A stretch of DNA of 64,000 nt from positions 1-64,000 of the forward strand of contig NZ_FOVH01000020.1 in NCBI RefSeq assembly GCF_900115095.1, in the 5' to 3' direction. A program made the position numbers and the translations under genes. The DNA comes from Actinomadura madurae (lineage in GTDB: Bacteria; Actinomycetota; Actinomycetes; Streptosporangiales; Streptosporangiaceae). The stretch's first letter is position 1; each line of letters begins with the position of its first letter. Positions 39,443-47,208 of the stretch are shown one piece after another. The notes under the pieces are model-generated. The model had not been told where the DNA came from. It ran no database searches and was given only the letters and a program-made list of their open reading frames with translations.

Positions 39443-39461
39443 GCAGGTAAGCCTTACCTAA
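39443..39461. promoter_or_regulatory. IdeR/DtxR-type iron box upstream of sufR
   Basis: The 19-bp site GCAGGTAAGCCTTACCTAA matches 17 of 19 positions of the actinobacterial iron-box consensus TWAGGTWAGSCTWACCTWA. It contains a perfect 7-1-7 palindrome (AGGTAAG-C-CTTACCT). It lies in the gap before sufR, so iron-loaded IdeR/DmdR could repress sufR and the suf operon. The match is direct; binding is inferred. Confidence 0.65.
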
Positions 39462-39535
39462 CCTGGGCTTTCGTCCTCCGGCGGCACGGAGCGCCGCCGC
39501 CCTGTATACCGCGTCCTCAGAGGTGTACCGCGTCG

Positions 39536-40471
39536 TCAGAGCGTGCTCGCGAGCGGCCAGGTGGCGTTCGGCGTGACGATCGTGCCGGCGGTCCCCTCGA
39601 GGATCCGCTCGCACTGGTCGAGCAGCCCGATCGCGGCCATGTCGCCCGTCCGCTCGACGAAGCTCGCCGCCGCCTCGGCCTTCGGGCCCATCGACCCGGC
39701 CGGGAAGTCCTCGGCGCGCAACTCGTGCGGCGTGGTGTGCGCGATCTCCTCCTCGTCCGGCGTGCCGAAGCCGCGCAGCACGCGCGGCACGTCGGTGAGG
39801 ATGAGCAGTGCGTCGGCGTCCATGCTCTCGGCCAGGACGGACGCGGTGAGGTCCTTGTCGATCACGGCCTCGACGCCCTCCAGCCGCCCGACGTCGTTGC
39901 GGACCACCGGGATGCCGCCGCCGCCCGCGCAGACCACGACCGTCCCGAGCCGGACCAGCTCCCTGATCAGCCGGGTCTCGATCACCCGCTGGGGGCGCGG
40001 CGACGGCACCACGCGGCGCCAGCGGTCGCCGTCGGGGCGGACCGTCCAGCCGTACTCGGCGGCGAGCTTCTCCGCCTCGTCCCGGTCGTAGACCTGGCCG
40101 ACGAACTTCGACGGGTTCCCGAACGCCGGGTCCACCGCCGACACCAGCGTCTGGTTGATCATCGCCATCACCTGGCGGCCCGGCAGCGCGTTCTGCAGCG
40201 CCTGCAGCAGCCAGTAGCCGATCATGCCCTGGGTCTCGGCGCCGATCGTGTCCAGCGGGTACGGCCGGGACAGGTTCGAGTCGTGCACGCTCTCCAGCGA
40301 CAGCACCCCGACCTGTGGCCCGTTCCCGTGCGTGATGATCAGCTCGTGCCGCTCGGCGAGCGGCGCCAGCGACCGCACGGCCCGGTCGACCCCGGCGCGC
40401 TGCAGCGCGTCGTCGGGCGTCTCGCCCCGCTTGACCAGCGCGTTCCCACCGAGCGCGACGACCACGCGCAT
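39536..40471 (-). CDS. arcC: carbamate kinase
   Basis: A 311-residue amino-acid-kinase-fold enzyme making ATP and carbamate from carbamoyl phosphate, or the reverse. Motifs: VVVALGGNALVKRGE at the N-terminus, ITHGNGPQVGVLSLES, GYWLLQALQN, VVCAGGGGIPVV and EAVIDKDLTASVLAE, which binds nucleotide, and GSMGPKAEAA. No arcA, arcB or allantoin genes are adjacent, so the pathway cannot be set by context. GGGAGGG upstream supports ATG 40471. Confidence 0.95.
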   Translation of the reverse strand: MRVVVALGGNALVKRGETPDDALQRAGVDRAVRSLAPLAERHELIITHGNGPQVGVLSLESVHDSNLSRPYPLDTIGAETQGMIGYWLLQALQNALPGRQVMAMINQTLVSAVDPAFGNPSKFVGQVYDRDEAEKLAAEYGWTVRPDGDRWRRVVPSPRPQRVIETRLIRELVRLGTVVVCAGGGGIPVVRNDVGRLEGVEAVIDKDLTASVLAESMDADALLILTDVPRVLRGFGTPDEEEIAHTTPHELRAEDFPAGSMGPKAEAAASFVERTGDMAAIGLLDQCERILEGTAGTIVTPNATWPLASTL

Positions 40472-40658
40472 CGTGCCCTCCCGTCCCCCGGCGGTCCGGC
40501 CGGGCGTCCGGGGCCGCTCCGCGACACGTCGGCGATTCCCCCGGGCGCGGCCGGCGAAACCGGATCGCCCTCCACCCGGCGCTCCGACCGCGCCCGGCTC
40601 CGGCCCGGCGGCGGGACCGGGCGCGGAGTCCCGCTCCCCCGGACCTAAACTCGTCTCC

Positions 40659-41597
40659 ATGACAACCCCCGGAGACGGCGCCGTCGAGCTGGACTCGCTC
40701 GTCAAGCGCTACGGCGCGGCGGGCGCCGCACGGCCGGCCGTGGACGGCCTGACGCTCACCGCCGCCCGGGGCGCCGTCACCGCGCTGCTCGGCCCGAACG
40801 GCGCCGGCAAGACCACCACGATCGAGATCTGCGAGGGGTTCCGCCGCCCCGACTCCGGCACCGTCCGCGTGCTCGGCCTCGACCCGCTCGCGGACGGGCG
40901 GGCGCTGAAACCGCGGGTCGGCGTGATGCCGCAGTCCGGCGGCGTCCCGGGGACGGCCCGCGCCGGCGAGTTCCTGAACCTCGTCGCGTCGTTCCACGCG
41001 AGGCCGCTCGACACGTCCGTCCTGCTGGAGCGGCTCGGCCTCACCGAGCACGCCCGCACCCCGTTCCGCCGCATGTCGGGCGGGCAGCAGCAGCGGCTGT
41101 CGCTGGCGGTCGCCGTGGTCGGGCGGCCCGAGCTCGTCTTCCTGGACGAGCCCACGACCGGGCTCGACCCGCAGGCCAGGCACGCCACCTGGGACCTGAT
41201 CGGGGAGCTGCGCGCGGCGGGGGTCTCGGTCGTGCTCACCACCCACAACATGGAAGAGGCCGAGCGGCTCTCCGACCATGTCGTCATCGTCGACCACGGC
41301 AGGGTGGTCGCCGAGGGCGCCCCCGAGGAGCTGACCGGCGCCGAGCGGCAGCTGCGGTTCCGCGCCCGTCCCGGCCTCGGCCTGGAGGAGCTGCTGTCGG
41401 CGCTGCCCGCGGGGAGCGCGGCCAAGGAGTCGCCCGCCGGGCACTACCTGATCGAGGCGGACGTGCGGCCCGAGCTGCTGGCCACCGTCACCGCCTGGTG
41501 CGCCTCGCACGGCGTCATGACCGAGGACCTGCGGATCGAGCGCCGCACCTTGGAGGACGTCTTCCTGGAACTGACCGGACGGGAGCTGCGCTCGTGA
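40659..41597 (+). CDS. ABC-2 type transporter ATP-binding protein
   Basis: A 312-residue DrrA-like ATPase. Walker A GPNGAGKTTT near 46, signature MSGGQQQRLSLAVAVV near 142, Walker B LVFLDEPTTGLDP near 162 and the H-loop in LTTHNMEEAERL are intact. A C-terminal regulatory extension ends in RRTLEDVFLELTGREL, typical of ABC-2 systems. It couples with the permease encoded next through a GTGA overlap. A TAAACT hexamer 7 nt before ATG 40659 suggests a leaderless transcript. From memory this pair is often found next to sufR and ctaA in actinomycetes; its substrate is unknown. Confidence 0.93.
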   Translation: MTTPGDGAVELDSLVKRYGAAGAARPAVDGLTLTAARGAVTALLGPNGAGKTTTIEICEGFRRPDSGTVRVLGLDPLADGRALKPRVGVMPQSGGVPGTARAGEFLNLVASFHARPLDTSVLLERLGLTEHARTPFRRMSGGQQQRLSLAVAVVGRPELVFLDEPTTGLDPQARHATWDLIGELRAAGVSVVLTTHNMEEAERLSDHVVIVDHGRVVAEGAPEELTGAERQLRFRARPGLGLEELLSALPAGSAAKESPAGHYLIEADVRPELLATVTAWCASHGVMTEDLRIERRTLEDVFLELTGRELRS

Positions 41598-42394
41598 CCG
41601 CCGCGGAGAACGCCGCCTCGCCCGAGCCCCCCGCCCTGGACCTCGCCCCCGCGCCCGGCTCGGTCCCGCTGCCGCGGATGATCGCGTCGCAGGCGGGCTA
41701 CGAGTTCCGGGCCGTGCTGCGCAACGGCGAGCAGCTGCTGCTCACCCTGATCATCCCGGTCGTGCTGCTCGCCCTGTTCAGCGGCACCTCGCTGCTCGAC
41801 CTCGGCGCCGGCCGCCGGGTCGACTTCCTCGCGCCGGGCATCCTCGCGCTCGCGGTCATGTCCACCGCGTTCACCGGCCAGGCCATCGGCACCGGCTTCG
41901 AGCGGCGCTACGGCGTCCTCAAGCGGCTCGGCGCCACCCCGCTGCCGCGCGGCGGGCTCATCGCCGCCAAGACGCTCAGCGTGGTCGCCGTCGAGGCGGT
42001 CCAGGCCGCGGTGATCTGCGCGGTCGCGCTGGCGCTCGGCTGGCACCCGCGCGGCGACCCCGCCTCCGTGGTCGTCCTGCTGCTGCTCGGCACCGCCGCG
42101 TTCAGCGGGTTCGGGCTGCTCATGGCCGGGACGCTGCGCGCCGAGGCCACGCTCGCCGCGGCGAACCTCGTCTACGTCCTGCTGCTGGCCGTCGGCGGCG
42201 TCGTGTTCCCGCTGGACAGGTTCCCCGGCCCGGTGCAGGGCGCCCTGGAGCTGCTGCCCATCTCGGCGCTCGCCGACGGGCTGCGGCAGGTCCTGCAGGA
42301 CGGCGCCACGCTTCCCGGCGGCCCGCTGCTCGTCCTCGCGGTCTGGGCCGTCGCCGGCCTGGCCCTCGCCGCCCGGTTCTTCAGGTGGGAGTGA
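41594..42394 (+). CDS. ABC-2 type transporter permease
   Basis: A 266-residue membrane protein with six predicted helices and the ABC-2 pattern TLIIPVVLLALFSG, GILALAVMSTAFTGQAIGTGFERRYGVLKRLGATPLPR and a C-terminal ALELLPISALADGLRQVL. It forms the membrane channel for the preceding ATPase. A Pro/Ala-rich N-terminal tail of about 30 residues is cytosolic. The GTG start overlaps the ATPase stop by four bases. Confidence 0.92.
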   Translation: MTAAENAASPEPPALDLAPAPGSVPLPRMIASQAGYEFRAVLRNGEQLLLTLIIPVVLLALFSGTSLLDLGAGRRVDFLAPGILALAVMSTAFTGQAIGTGFERRYGVLKRLGATPLPRGGLIAAKTLSVVAVEAVQAAVICAVALALGWHPRGDPASVVVLLLLGTAAFSGFGLLMAGTLRAEATLAAANLVYVLLLAVGGVVFPLDRFPGPVQGALELLPISALADGLRQVLQDGATLPGGPLLVLAVWAVAGLALAARFFRWE

Positions 42395-42397
42395 CGC

Positions 42398-43390
42398 ATG
42401 GCATTGGCTGAGGCGGCCAACCCGAGCGAAGCGAACCGGGGGGTGTGGGGGGTCGTCCCCTCACAGGGCACAGGCTCATTGGGTGGCGTTTCGCGGGCGT
42501 CCGGCCGGCTGCGGGCGCTGTCGCTGGGGTCGGTGCCGCCGCCGGCGCTGATCCTGCTCGGCATCATCTCCCTCCAGGTCGGGGCGGGGCTCGCCAAGCA
42601 CCTGTTCGACCGGCTCCCGCCGAGCGCCGTCGTGACGATGCGGCTGCTGACGTCGGCGATCGTGCTGGGGTTCCTCGCCCGCAAGGCGCTGCGGACCGTC
42701 CTGCGCGACCACTCCCGCTCCAGCATCGCCATCGCCGCGGGCTTCGGGCTGGCGCTGGCGCTGATGAACTTCTCGATCTACCAGTCGTTCTCGCGGATCC
42801 CGCTGGGGGTGGCGGTCACGATCGAGTTCCTCGGGCCGCTGACGGTGTCGATCGTCGCGTCCAGGCGTCCCCGCGACGCGCTGTGGGTCGTCCTCGCGGG
42901 GGCGGGCGTCGTCCTGCTGGCCCGGGGCGGGACGGGCGCCGTGGACCCGGTCGGCGTCGCGTTCGCGCTGCTGGCCGGGGCGTGCTGGGCGGGGTACATC
43001 GTGCTCACCGCCGCCACCGGCCGGCGGTTCTCCGGCTCCACCGGCCTCGCGCTCGCCAGCGTCGTCGGGACGATCGCGATCCTGCCGCTCGGGGTGGCGT
43101 CCGCGGGCACCGCGCTGCTCGACCCGCAGCTGCTGCTGATCGGCCTCGGGGTGGGGCTCCTGTCGTCGGTGATCCCGTACTCGCTGGAGCTGGAGGCGCT
43201 GCGGCGGATGCCCGCCCGCGTCTTCGGGATCCTGATGAGCCTGGAGCCCGCCGTGGCCGCGCTCGTCGGGGTGGCGCTGCTCGGCGAGATCCTCACCTTC
43301 CGCCAGTGGGTCGCGATCTGCTGCGTCATCGTGGCCTGCGCGGGCGCCACCCGGAGCCAGCAGAACCCGCCGGAGGCGCCCGAAGCTTGA
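42398..43390 (+). CDS. EamA-family (RhtA-like) drug/metabolite transporter
   Basis: A 330-residue transporter with ten predicted helices in two EamA repeats; RhtA-like motifs are ALMNFSIYQSFSRIPLGVAVTIEFLGPL and SVIPYSLELEALRRMP. It probably exports amino acids or related metabolites. The first 45 residues are unlike family members and are partly encoded by a copy of a 45-bp repeat (42424-42470). ATG 42398 has GGTGGGAG 7 nt upstream, so the repeat seems to lie inside the reading frame. A later start near residue 40 is the alternative. Confidence 0.85.
   Translation: MALAEAANPSEANRGVWGVVPSQGTGSLGGVSRASGRLRALSLGSVPPPALILLGIISLQVGAGLAKHLFDRLPPSAVVTMRLLTSAIVLGFLARKALRTVLRDHSRSSIAIAAGFGLALALMNFSIYQSFSRIPLGVAVTIEFLGPLTVSIVASRRPRDALWVVLAGAGVVLLARGGTGAVDPVGVAFALLAGACWAGYIVLTAATGRRFSGSTGLALASVVGTIAILPLGVASAGTALLDPQLLLIGLGVGLLSSVIPYSLELEALRRMPARVFGILMSLEPAVAALVGVALLGEILTFRQWVAICCVIVACAGATRSQQNPPEAPEA
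42424..42470 (+). repeat. dispersed 45-bp repeat, copy A (inside the EamA reading frame)
   Basis: The unit begins GAGCGAAGCGAACC, continues with a G-rich run GGGGGGTGTGGGGGGTCGT, then CCCC and ends in AGGGCA. Its GGGG-TCGT-CCCC core can form a small hairpin. A near-identical copy lies at 43389-43433. Confidence 0.75.
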
Positions 43391-43433
43391 GCGAAGCGAT
43401 CCGGGGGTGTGGGGGGTCGTCCCCCAAAGGGCA
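43389..43433 (+). repeat. dispersed 45-bp repeat, copy B (just after the EamA stop)
   Basis: This copy is nearly identical to the one at 42424-42470, differing by one missing G and a few changes around CCCCCAAAGGGCA. It starts within the EamA TGA stop codon. Its GGGGG-TCGT-CCCCC hairpin is perfect, so it could also end the EamA transcript. Confidence 0.75.
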
Positions 43434-43519
43434 TGGGCGCGGGCGGCGTCGTGTCGCGGGATCCTGTGGCAGGGTGAAAGGATCAGGCGTCGGATCAGCC
43501 AGCCGGAGAGGAGCCGCCC

Positions 43520-44356
43520 GTGATCGGCCGGACCGAGGACCAAGGGATTCCGCCCGAGTTCTTCGAGGCGGGGTCGGCGTCGTTCGTCGACTTCCTGCGC
43601 GTCCACTCCCCCGAACTGCTTCCCGTCAACCGGGTGCCGGAGGGGGACGCCCCGGAGCTGCCGCACGGGACGACCGTGCTGGCGCTGACGTTCCCGGGCG
43701 GGGTCATGATGGCCGGCGACCGGCGCGCAACGCAGGGCAACCGCATCGCCTACCGGGAGCTGGACAAGGTCCAGCGGGCGGATGAGTACTCCGCCGTCGC
43801 GTTCGCGGGGACGGTCGGGCTGGCGCTGGAGATGGTGCGCCTGTTCCAGGTGGAGCTGGAGCACTACGAGAAGATGGAGACGGTTCCGCTGTCGCTGCCG
43901 GGCAAGGCCCGCCGGCTCGGCGCCGTCATCCAGGCCAACCTCGCCCAGGCGCTGCAGGGCCTCGCGGTCGTCCCGCTGTTCACCGGCTACGACCCGGAGT
44001 CGGGCGGGGGGCGGATCTACACCTACGACATCACCGGCGCCCCGCAGGAGGCCCGCGACTTCCACGCGGACGGCTCGGGCTCTCCCTACGCGCTGGGCGC
44101 CCTGAAGAAGCTCTACCGGAACGACCTGTCGCTGGAGGACGCGGCCACGGTCTGCGTCCAGGCGCTCTACGACGCGGCCGACGACGACGCCGCCACGGGC
44201 GGCCCCGATCCGACGCGGCGCATCTACCCGACGGTCGCGGTGGTCACCGACGACGGCTACCGGCGCCTCCCCGAGGAGCAGGTCTCGGCCATCGCCGACG
44301 AGGTCGTGCGGGGCCGGATGGACCGTCCCGGAGGGCCGGCCGCGCCGCTGCGCTGA
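43520..44356 (+). CDS. prcB: proteasome beta subunit, stand-alone copy
   Basis: A 278-residue proteasome beta subunit with a 50-residue propeptide. Processing before Thr51 (HG|TTVLALTF) would expose the N-terminal nucleophile. Counted from it, Thr1, Asp17 (in GDRRAT) and Lys33 (in LDKV) are intact, so it should be an active peptidase. It matches the actinobacterial PrcB sequence FFEAGSASFVDFLRVHSPELLP. Unusually there is no prcA, pup, dop, pafA or mpa nearby; the standard cluster must be elsewhere, making this a probable second beta-type subunit. GGAGAGGAG precedes GTG 43520. Confidence 0.9.
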   Translation: MIGRTEDQGIPPEFFEAGSASFVDFLRVHSPELLPVNRVPEGDAPELPHGTTVLALTFPGGVMMAGDRRATQGNRIAYRELDKVQRADEYSAVAFAGTVGLALEMVRLFQVELEHYEKMETVPLSLPGKARRLGAVIQANLAQALQGLAVVPLFTGYDPESGGGRIYTYDITGAPQEARDFHADGSGSPYALGALKKLYRNDLSLEDAATVCVQALYDAADDDAATGGPDPTRRIYPTVAVVTDDGYRRLPEEQVSAIADEVVRGRMDRPGGPAAPLR

Positions 44357-44382
44357 TCTCCGGGAACGTCGGACCCGGCTTC

Positions 44383-44388
44383 TAGACT
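44383..44388 (+). promoter_or_regulatory. -10 box for a leaderless polX transcript
   Basis: TAGACT ends 7 nt before the polX ATG and no Shine-Dalgarno is present. The -35 region is not convincing. Confidence 0.4.
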
Positions 44389-44395
44389 CGGCCGT

Positions 44396-46114
44396 ATGGC
44401 ACGGGCGAACGACGAGGCTGCGGCCCTCATCCAGGAACTGGCCGACCTGCTCTCGATCACGGGCGGGGACGCCTTCAAGATCAGGGCGTACGAGAAGGCC
44501 GCGCGGGCGATCGCCGGCCATCCCGACGACATCTCCGAGCTCGACCTCGCCGGGCTGCGCAAGATCCCGACCGTGGGCGAGGCGATCGCCAAGAAGGTCC
44601 TCGACTACACCGCCACCGGCACGATCCGGCAGGTCGAGGAGCTGCGCACGCAGATCCCGGCCGGGGTGCGGGCGCTCACCGCCATCCCCACGCTCGGTCC
44701 GAAGAAGGCCCTCGCCGTCTACGAGGAGCTCGGCATCTCCTCGGTGGACGAGCTGGGCACCGCGATCAAGGAGGGCCGGCTCCGGGGCCTCAAGGGCTTC
44801 GGCGCCAAGACCGAGGAGAACATCCTGCGCGGCATCGAGCTGATGGAGAGCTCCGGCACGCGCGTCCTCGTCGACGCCGCCGCGAGCGTCGCCGACGAGG
44901 TCGTCGCCACGCTCTCCCGGCTCCCCCAGGTCGAGCGCTGCGCCCATGCCGGGTCGCTGCGCCGCATGCGCGAGACGATCGGCGACGTGGACGTCCTCGC
45001 CGCGTCCCGCGACCCGCGTCCGATCATGGAGGCGTTCACCGCGCTCCCGTTCGTCGCCGAGGTCATCGCGGGCGGCGACAAGAAGACGTCGGTCCGGACG
45101 GCCAAGGGCCTGCAGGTCGACCTGCGGGTCGTCCCGCCCGAGTCGTGGGGCGCGGCGCTCCAGTACTTCACCGGCTCGCAGGCCCACAACATCCGCACCC
45201 GGGAGATCGCCGTGAAGGCGGGCCTCAAGCTCTCCGAGTACGGCCTCTTCGACGCCGAGACCGGCGAGCTGATCGTGTCGGAGACCGAGGAGGAGGTCTA
45301 CGAGCGCCTCGGCCTGCCCTGGGTGCATCCGGCGCTCCGCGAGGACACCGGCGAGATCGAGGCCGCTCTGGAGGATGAGCTGCCGCGCCTCGTCACCGTC
45401 GAGGACCTCCGCGGCGACCTGCACAGCCACACCGACCTGACCGACGGCGTCGCCTCCCTGGAGGACATGGTCGCCGCCGCGCACGCCCGCGGCCTGGAGT
45501 ACTACGCCATCACCGACCACGCGCCGAACCTGGTCATGCAGCGGATGACGGACGAGAAGATGCTCGCCCAGCGCGTGAAGGTCGCCGAACTCCAGAAGGA
45601 GTACCCCGGGCTGAGGCTGCTGCACGGCACCGAGCTGAACATCGACCCGGACGGCGGCGTCGACTGGGACGCCGGCTTCCTCTCCGGCTTCGACGTGTGC
45701 GTCGCCTCGGTCCACTCCCACTTCACCCAGGACCAGGACGCCATGACGCGCCGCCTCGTCCGGGCCTGCGAGAACCCGCACGTGCACGTCATCGGGCACC
45801 CCACCGCCCGCAGCATCGGCCGCCGCCCGCCCGTCGACGCCGACTGGGACGAGGTCTTCCGCGCGGCGGCGCGCACCGGCACCGCCATGGAGATCGACTC
45901 CTTCCCGGACCGCCTCGACCTGCCCGCCGACCTGATCCGGCGCGCGAAGCGGCTCGGCGTGAAGTTCTCCATCGACACCGACGCGCACTCCCTCGGCCAC
46001 CACCGCAACATCCGCTACGGAGTGGGCACCGCCCAGCGCGGGTGGCTGACCCCCGACGACGTCATCAACACCTGGCCGCTGGAGCGGCTGCGCGAATTCC
46101 TGCGGAAGCGCTGA
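44396..46114 (+). CDS. polX: family X DNA polymerase/3'-5' exonuclease PolX with PHP domain
   Basis: A 572-residue repair enzyme. Helix-hairpin-helix motifs (LRKIPTVGEAIAKKV near 60 and IPTLGPKKALAVYEELGI near 100) are followed by the polymerase catalytic segment GSLRRMRETIGDVDVL near 186. The thumb is near 270 and the C-terminal PHP phosphoesterase (DLHSHTDLTDG near 341, YYAITDHAPNL, DTDAHSLGHHRNI) carries metal-binding His/Asp. It fills short gaps in base excision repair and trims 3' ends. Confidence 0.95.
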   Translation: MARANDEAAALIQELADLLSITGGDAFKIRAYEKAARAIAGHPDDISELDLAGLRKIPTVGEAIAKKVLDYTATGTIRQVEELRTQIPAGVRALTAIPTLGPKKALAVYEELGISSVDELGTAIKEGRLRGLKGFGAKTEENILRGIELMESSGTRVLVDAAASVADEVVATLSRLPQVERCAHAGSLRRMRETIGDVDVLAASRDPRPIMEAFTALPFVAEVIAGGDKKTSVRTAKGLQVDLRVVPPESWGAALQYFTGSQAHNIRTREIAVKAGLKLSEYGLFDAETGELIVSETEEEVYERLGLPWVHPALREDTGEIEAALEDELPRLVTVEDLRGDLHSHTDLTDGVASLEDMVAAAHARGLEYYAITDHAPNLVMQRMTDEKMLAQRVKVAELQKEYPGLRLLHGTELNIDPDGGVDWDAGFLSGFDVCVASVHSHFTQDQDAMTRRLVRACENPHVHVIGHPTARSIGRRPPVDADWDEVFRAAARTGTAMEIDSFPDRLDLPADLIRRAKRLGVKFSIDTDAHSLGHHRNIRYGVGTAQRGWLTPDDVINTWPLERLREFLRKR

Positions 46115-46118
46115 CGTC

Positions 46119-46138
46119 CCCGGGTACCGGGACCCGGG
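46119..46138. terminator. hairpin between convergent polX and ctaA
   Basis: CCCGGGT (46119-46125) pairs with ACCCGGG (46132-46138) over a 6-nt loop in the 24-bp convergent gap. Confidence 0.45.
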
Positions 46139-47155
46139 TCAGACCGGCTGCGGCGCCTCGGCCCGGCAGGTGACGGGAGGCGCCTCCTCGGCGGGGACGG
46201 GCCCGCGGTCGCGGAGCGCGAAGAAGAGGCGGAACGCCGCGATCCACATCAGGACCGCGCCGAGCATGTGCAGGAGCACGAGCCACTCGGGAACCCCGAG
46301 CGCGTACTGGACGTAGCCGACGGCGCCCTGGGCGAGGATGATCCCGGCCAGCTCGAAGGCGCGGCGGCGGGCGGGGCCCAGGTCGCGGCCGGCCGCGGCG
46401 CCCGACCGGTACAGGGCGATGATGACGGCGGCGGTGAGCGCGATGGTGGCCCAGGCCAGCTCGCCGTGGATGCGGGCGACGTCGGTGATGTCGAAGCCGT
46501 AGCGGCGGGCCTCGGCGTCGCCCGCGTGCGGGCCGGTGCCGGTGACGACCGTGCCGGCGACGAGCACGGCGGCGCACGAGACCAGGAGCGCGGCGGCCAG
46601 CGCGCGCGTCCGGGGGCCGGCGAGCCGCCGGGGCGGCGCGTCCCCCTCCCCCGCGCGGACCCACAGCGCCACGCAGAACACCAGCAGGGCGGGCGAGACG
46701 AGGAAGTGCAGGGAGACGGCGGCCGGGTGCAGCTCGGTCAGCACGACGATGCCGCCGATGACCGCCTGCGCGACCACGCTCATCGGCTGGGCGAGCGCCC
46801 ACCGGACCAGGTCGCGGCGGCGCGGGCGCAGCCGCAGCGCGGCGACGAACACCAGCACGCCGATGCCGAGCACCACGAACGTGATCAGCCGGTTGCCGAA
46901 CTCGATCGACATGTTGAGCACGTGGTGCTCGGGATTGTGCGTGGGAACGAGGCTGTCGCCGGTGCAGCGCGGCCAGTCGGGGCAGCCGAGGCCGGACTTG
47001 GTGACCCGGACGGCGCCGCCGCTGACGACGATCACCACGTTGCCGATGACGCCGAGGAGGGCGAGCAGCCGCAGCGACCCGGGAGTCGGACGCCACACGG
47101 CGTTCCAGGTCCGGATCAGGGGGTTCACCGACGGTCGCTCAGCCACGGTGACCAT
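46139..47155 (-). CDS. ctaA: heme A synthase, COX15/CtaA family
   Basis: A 338-residue membrane enzyme that oxidises the C8 methyl of heme O to give heme A for cytochrome aa3 oxidase. It has about eight helices with conserved heme-ligand histidines in the pattern EFGNRLITFVV, ELHPAAVSLHFLVSPAL, ARIHGELAWATIALT and EWLVLLHMLGAVLMW. The paired loop cysteines of Gram-positive CtaA are present in GLGCPDWPRCTG. With CtaB nearby it covers heme A synthesis. ATG 47155 is taken as start. Confidence 0.93.
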   Translation of the reverse strand: MVTVAERPSVNPLIRTWNAVWRPTPGSLRLLALLGVIGNVVIVVSGGAVRVTKSGLGCPDWPRCTGDSLVPTHNPEHHVLNMSIEFGNRLITFVVLGIGVLVFVAALRLRPRRRDLVRWALAQPMSVVAQAVIGGIVVLTELHPAAVSLHFLVSPALLVFCVALWVRAGEGDAPPRRLAGPRTRALAAALLVSCAAVLVAGTVVTGTGPHAGDAEARRYGFDITDVARIHGELAWATIALTAAVIIALYRSGAAAGRDLGPARRRAFELAGIILAQGAVGYVQYALGVPEWLVLLHMLGAVLMWIAAFRLFFALRDRGPVPAEEAPPVTCRAEAPQPV

Positions 47156-47208
47156 CGTATGGGCGGGTCGCGGCGACCGTGACCCGCCCCCCGGTTACGC
47201 CGGCCCGG

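Noticed and set aside
39536..40471. Arginine deiminase operon
   Set aside because: Carbamate kinase is present but no arginine deiminase or ornithine carbamoyltransferase lies nearby.
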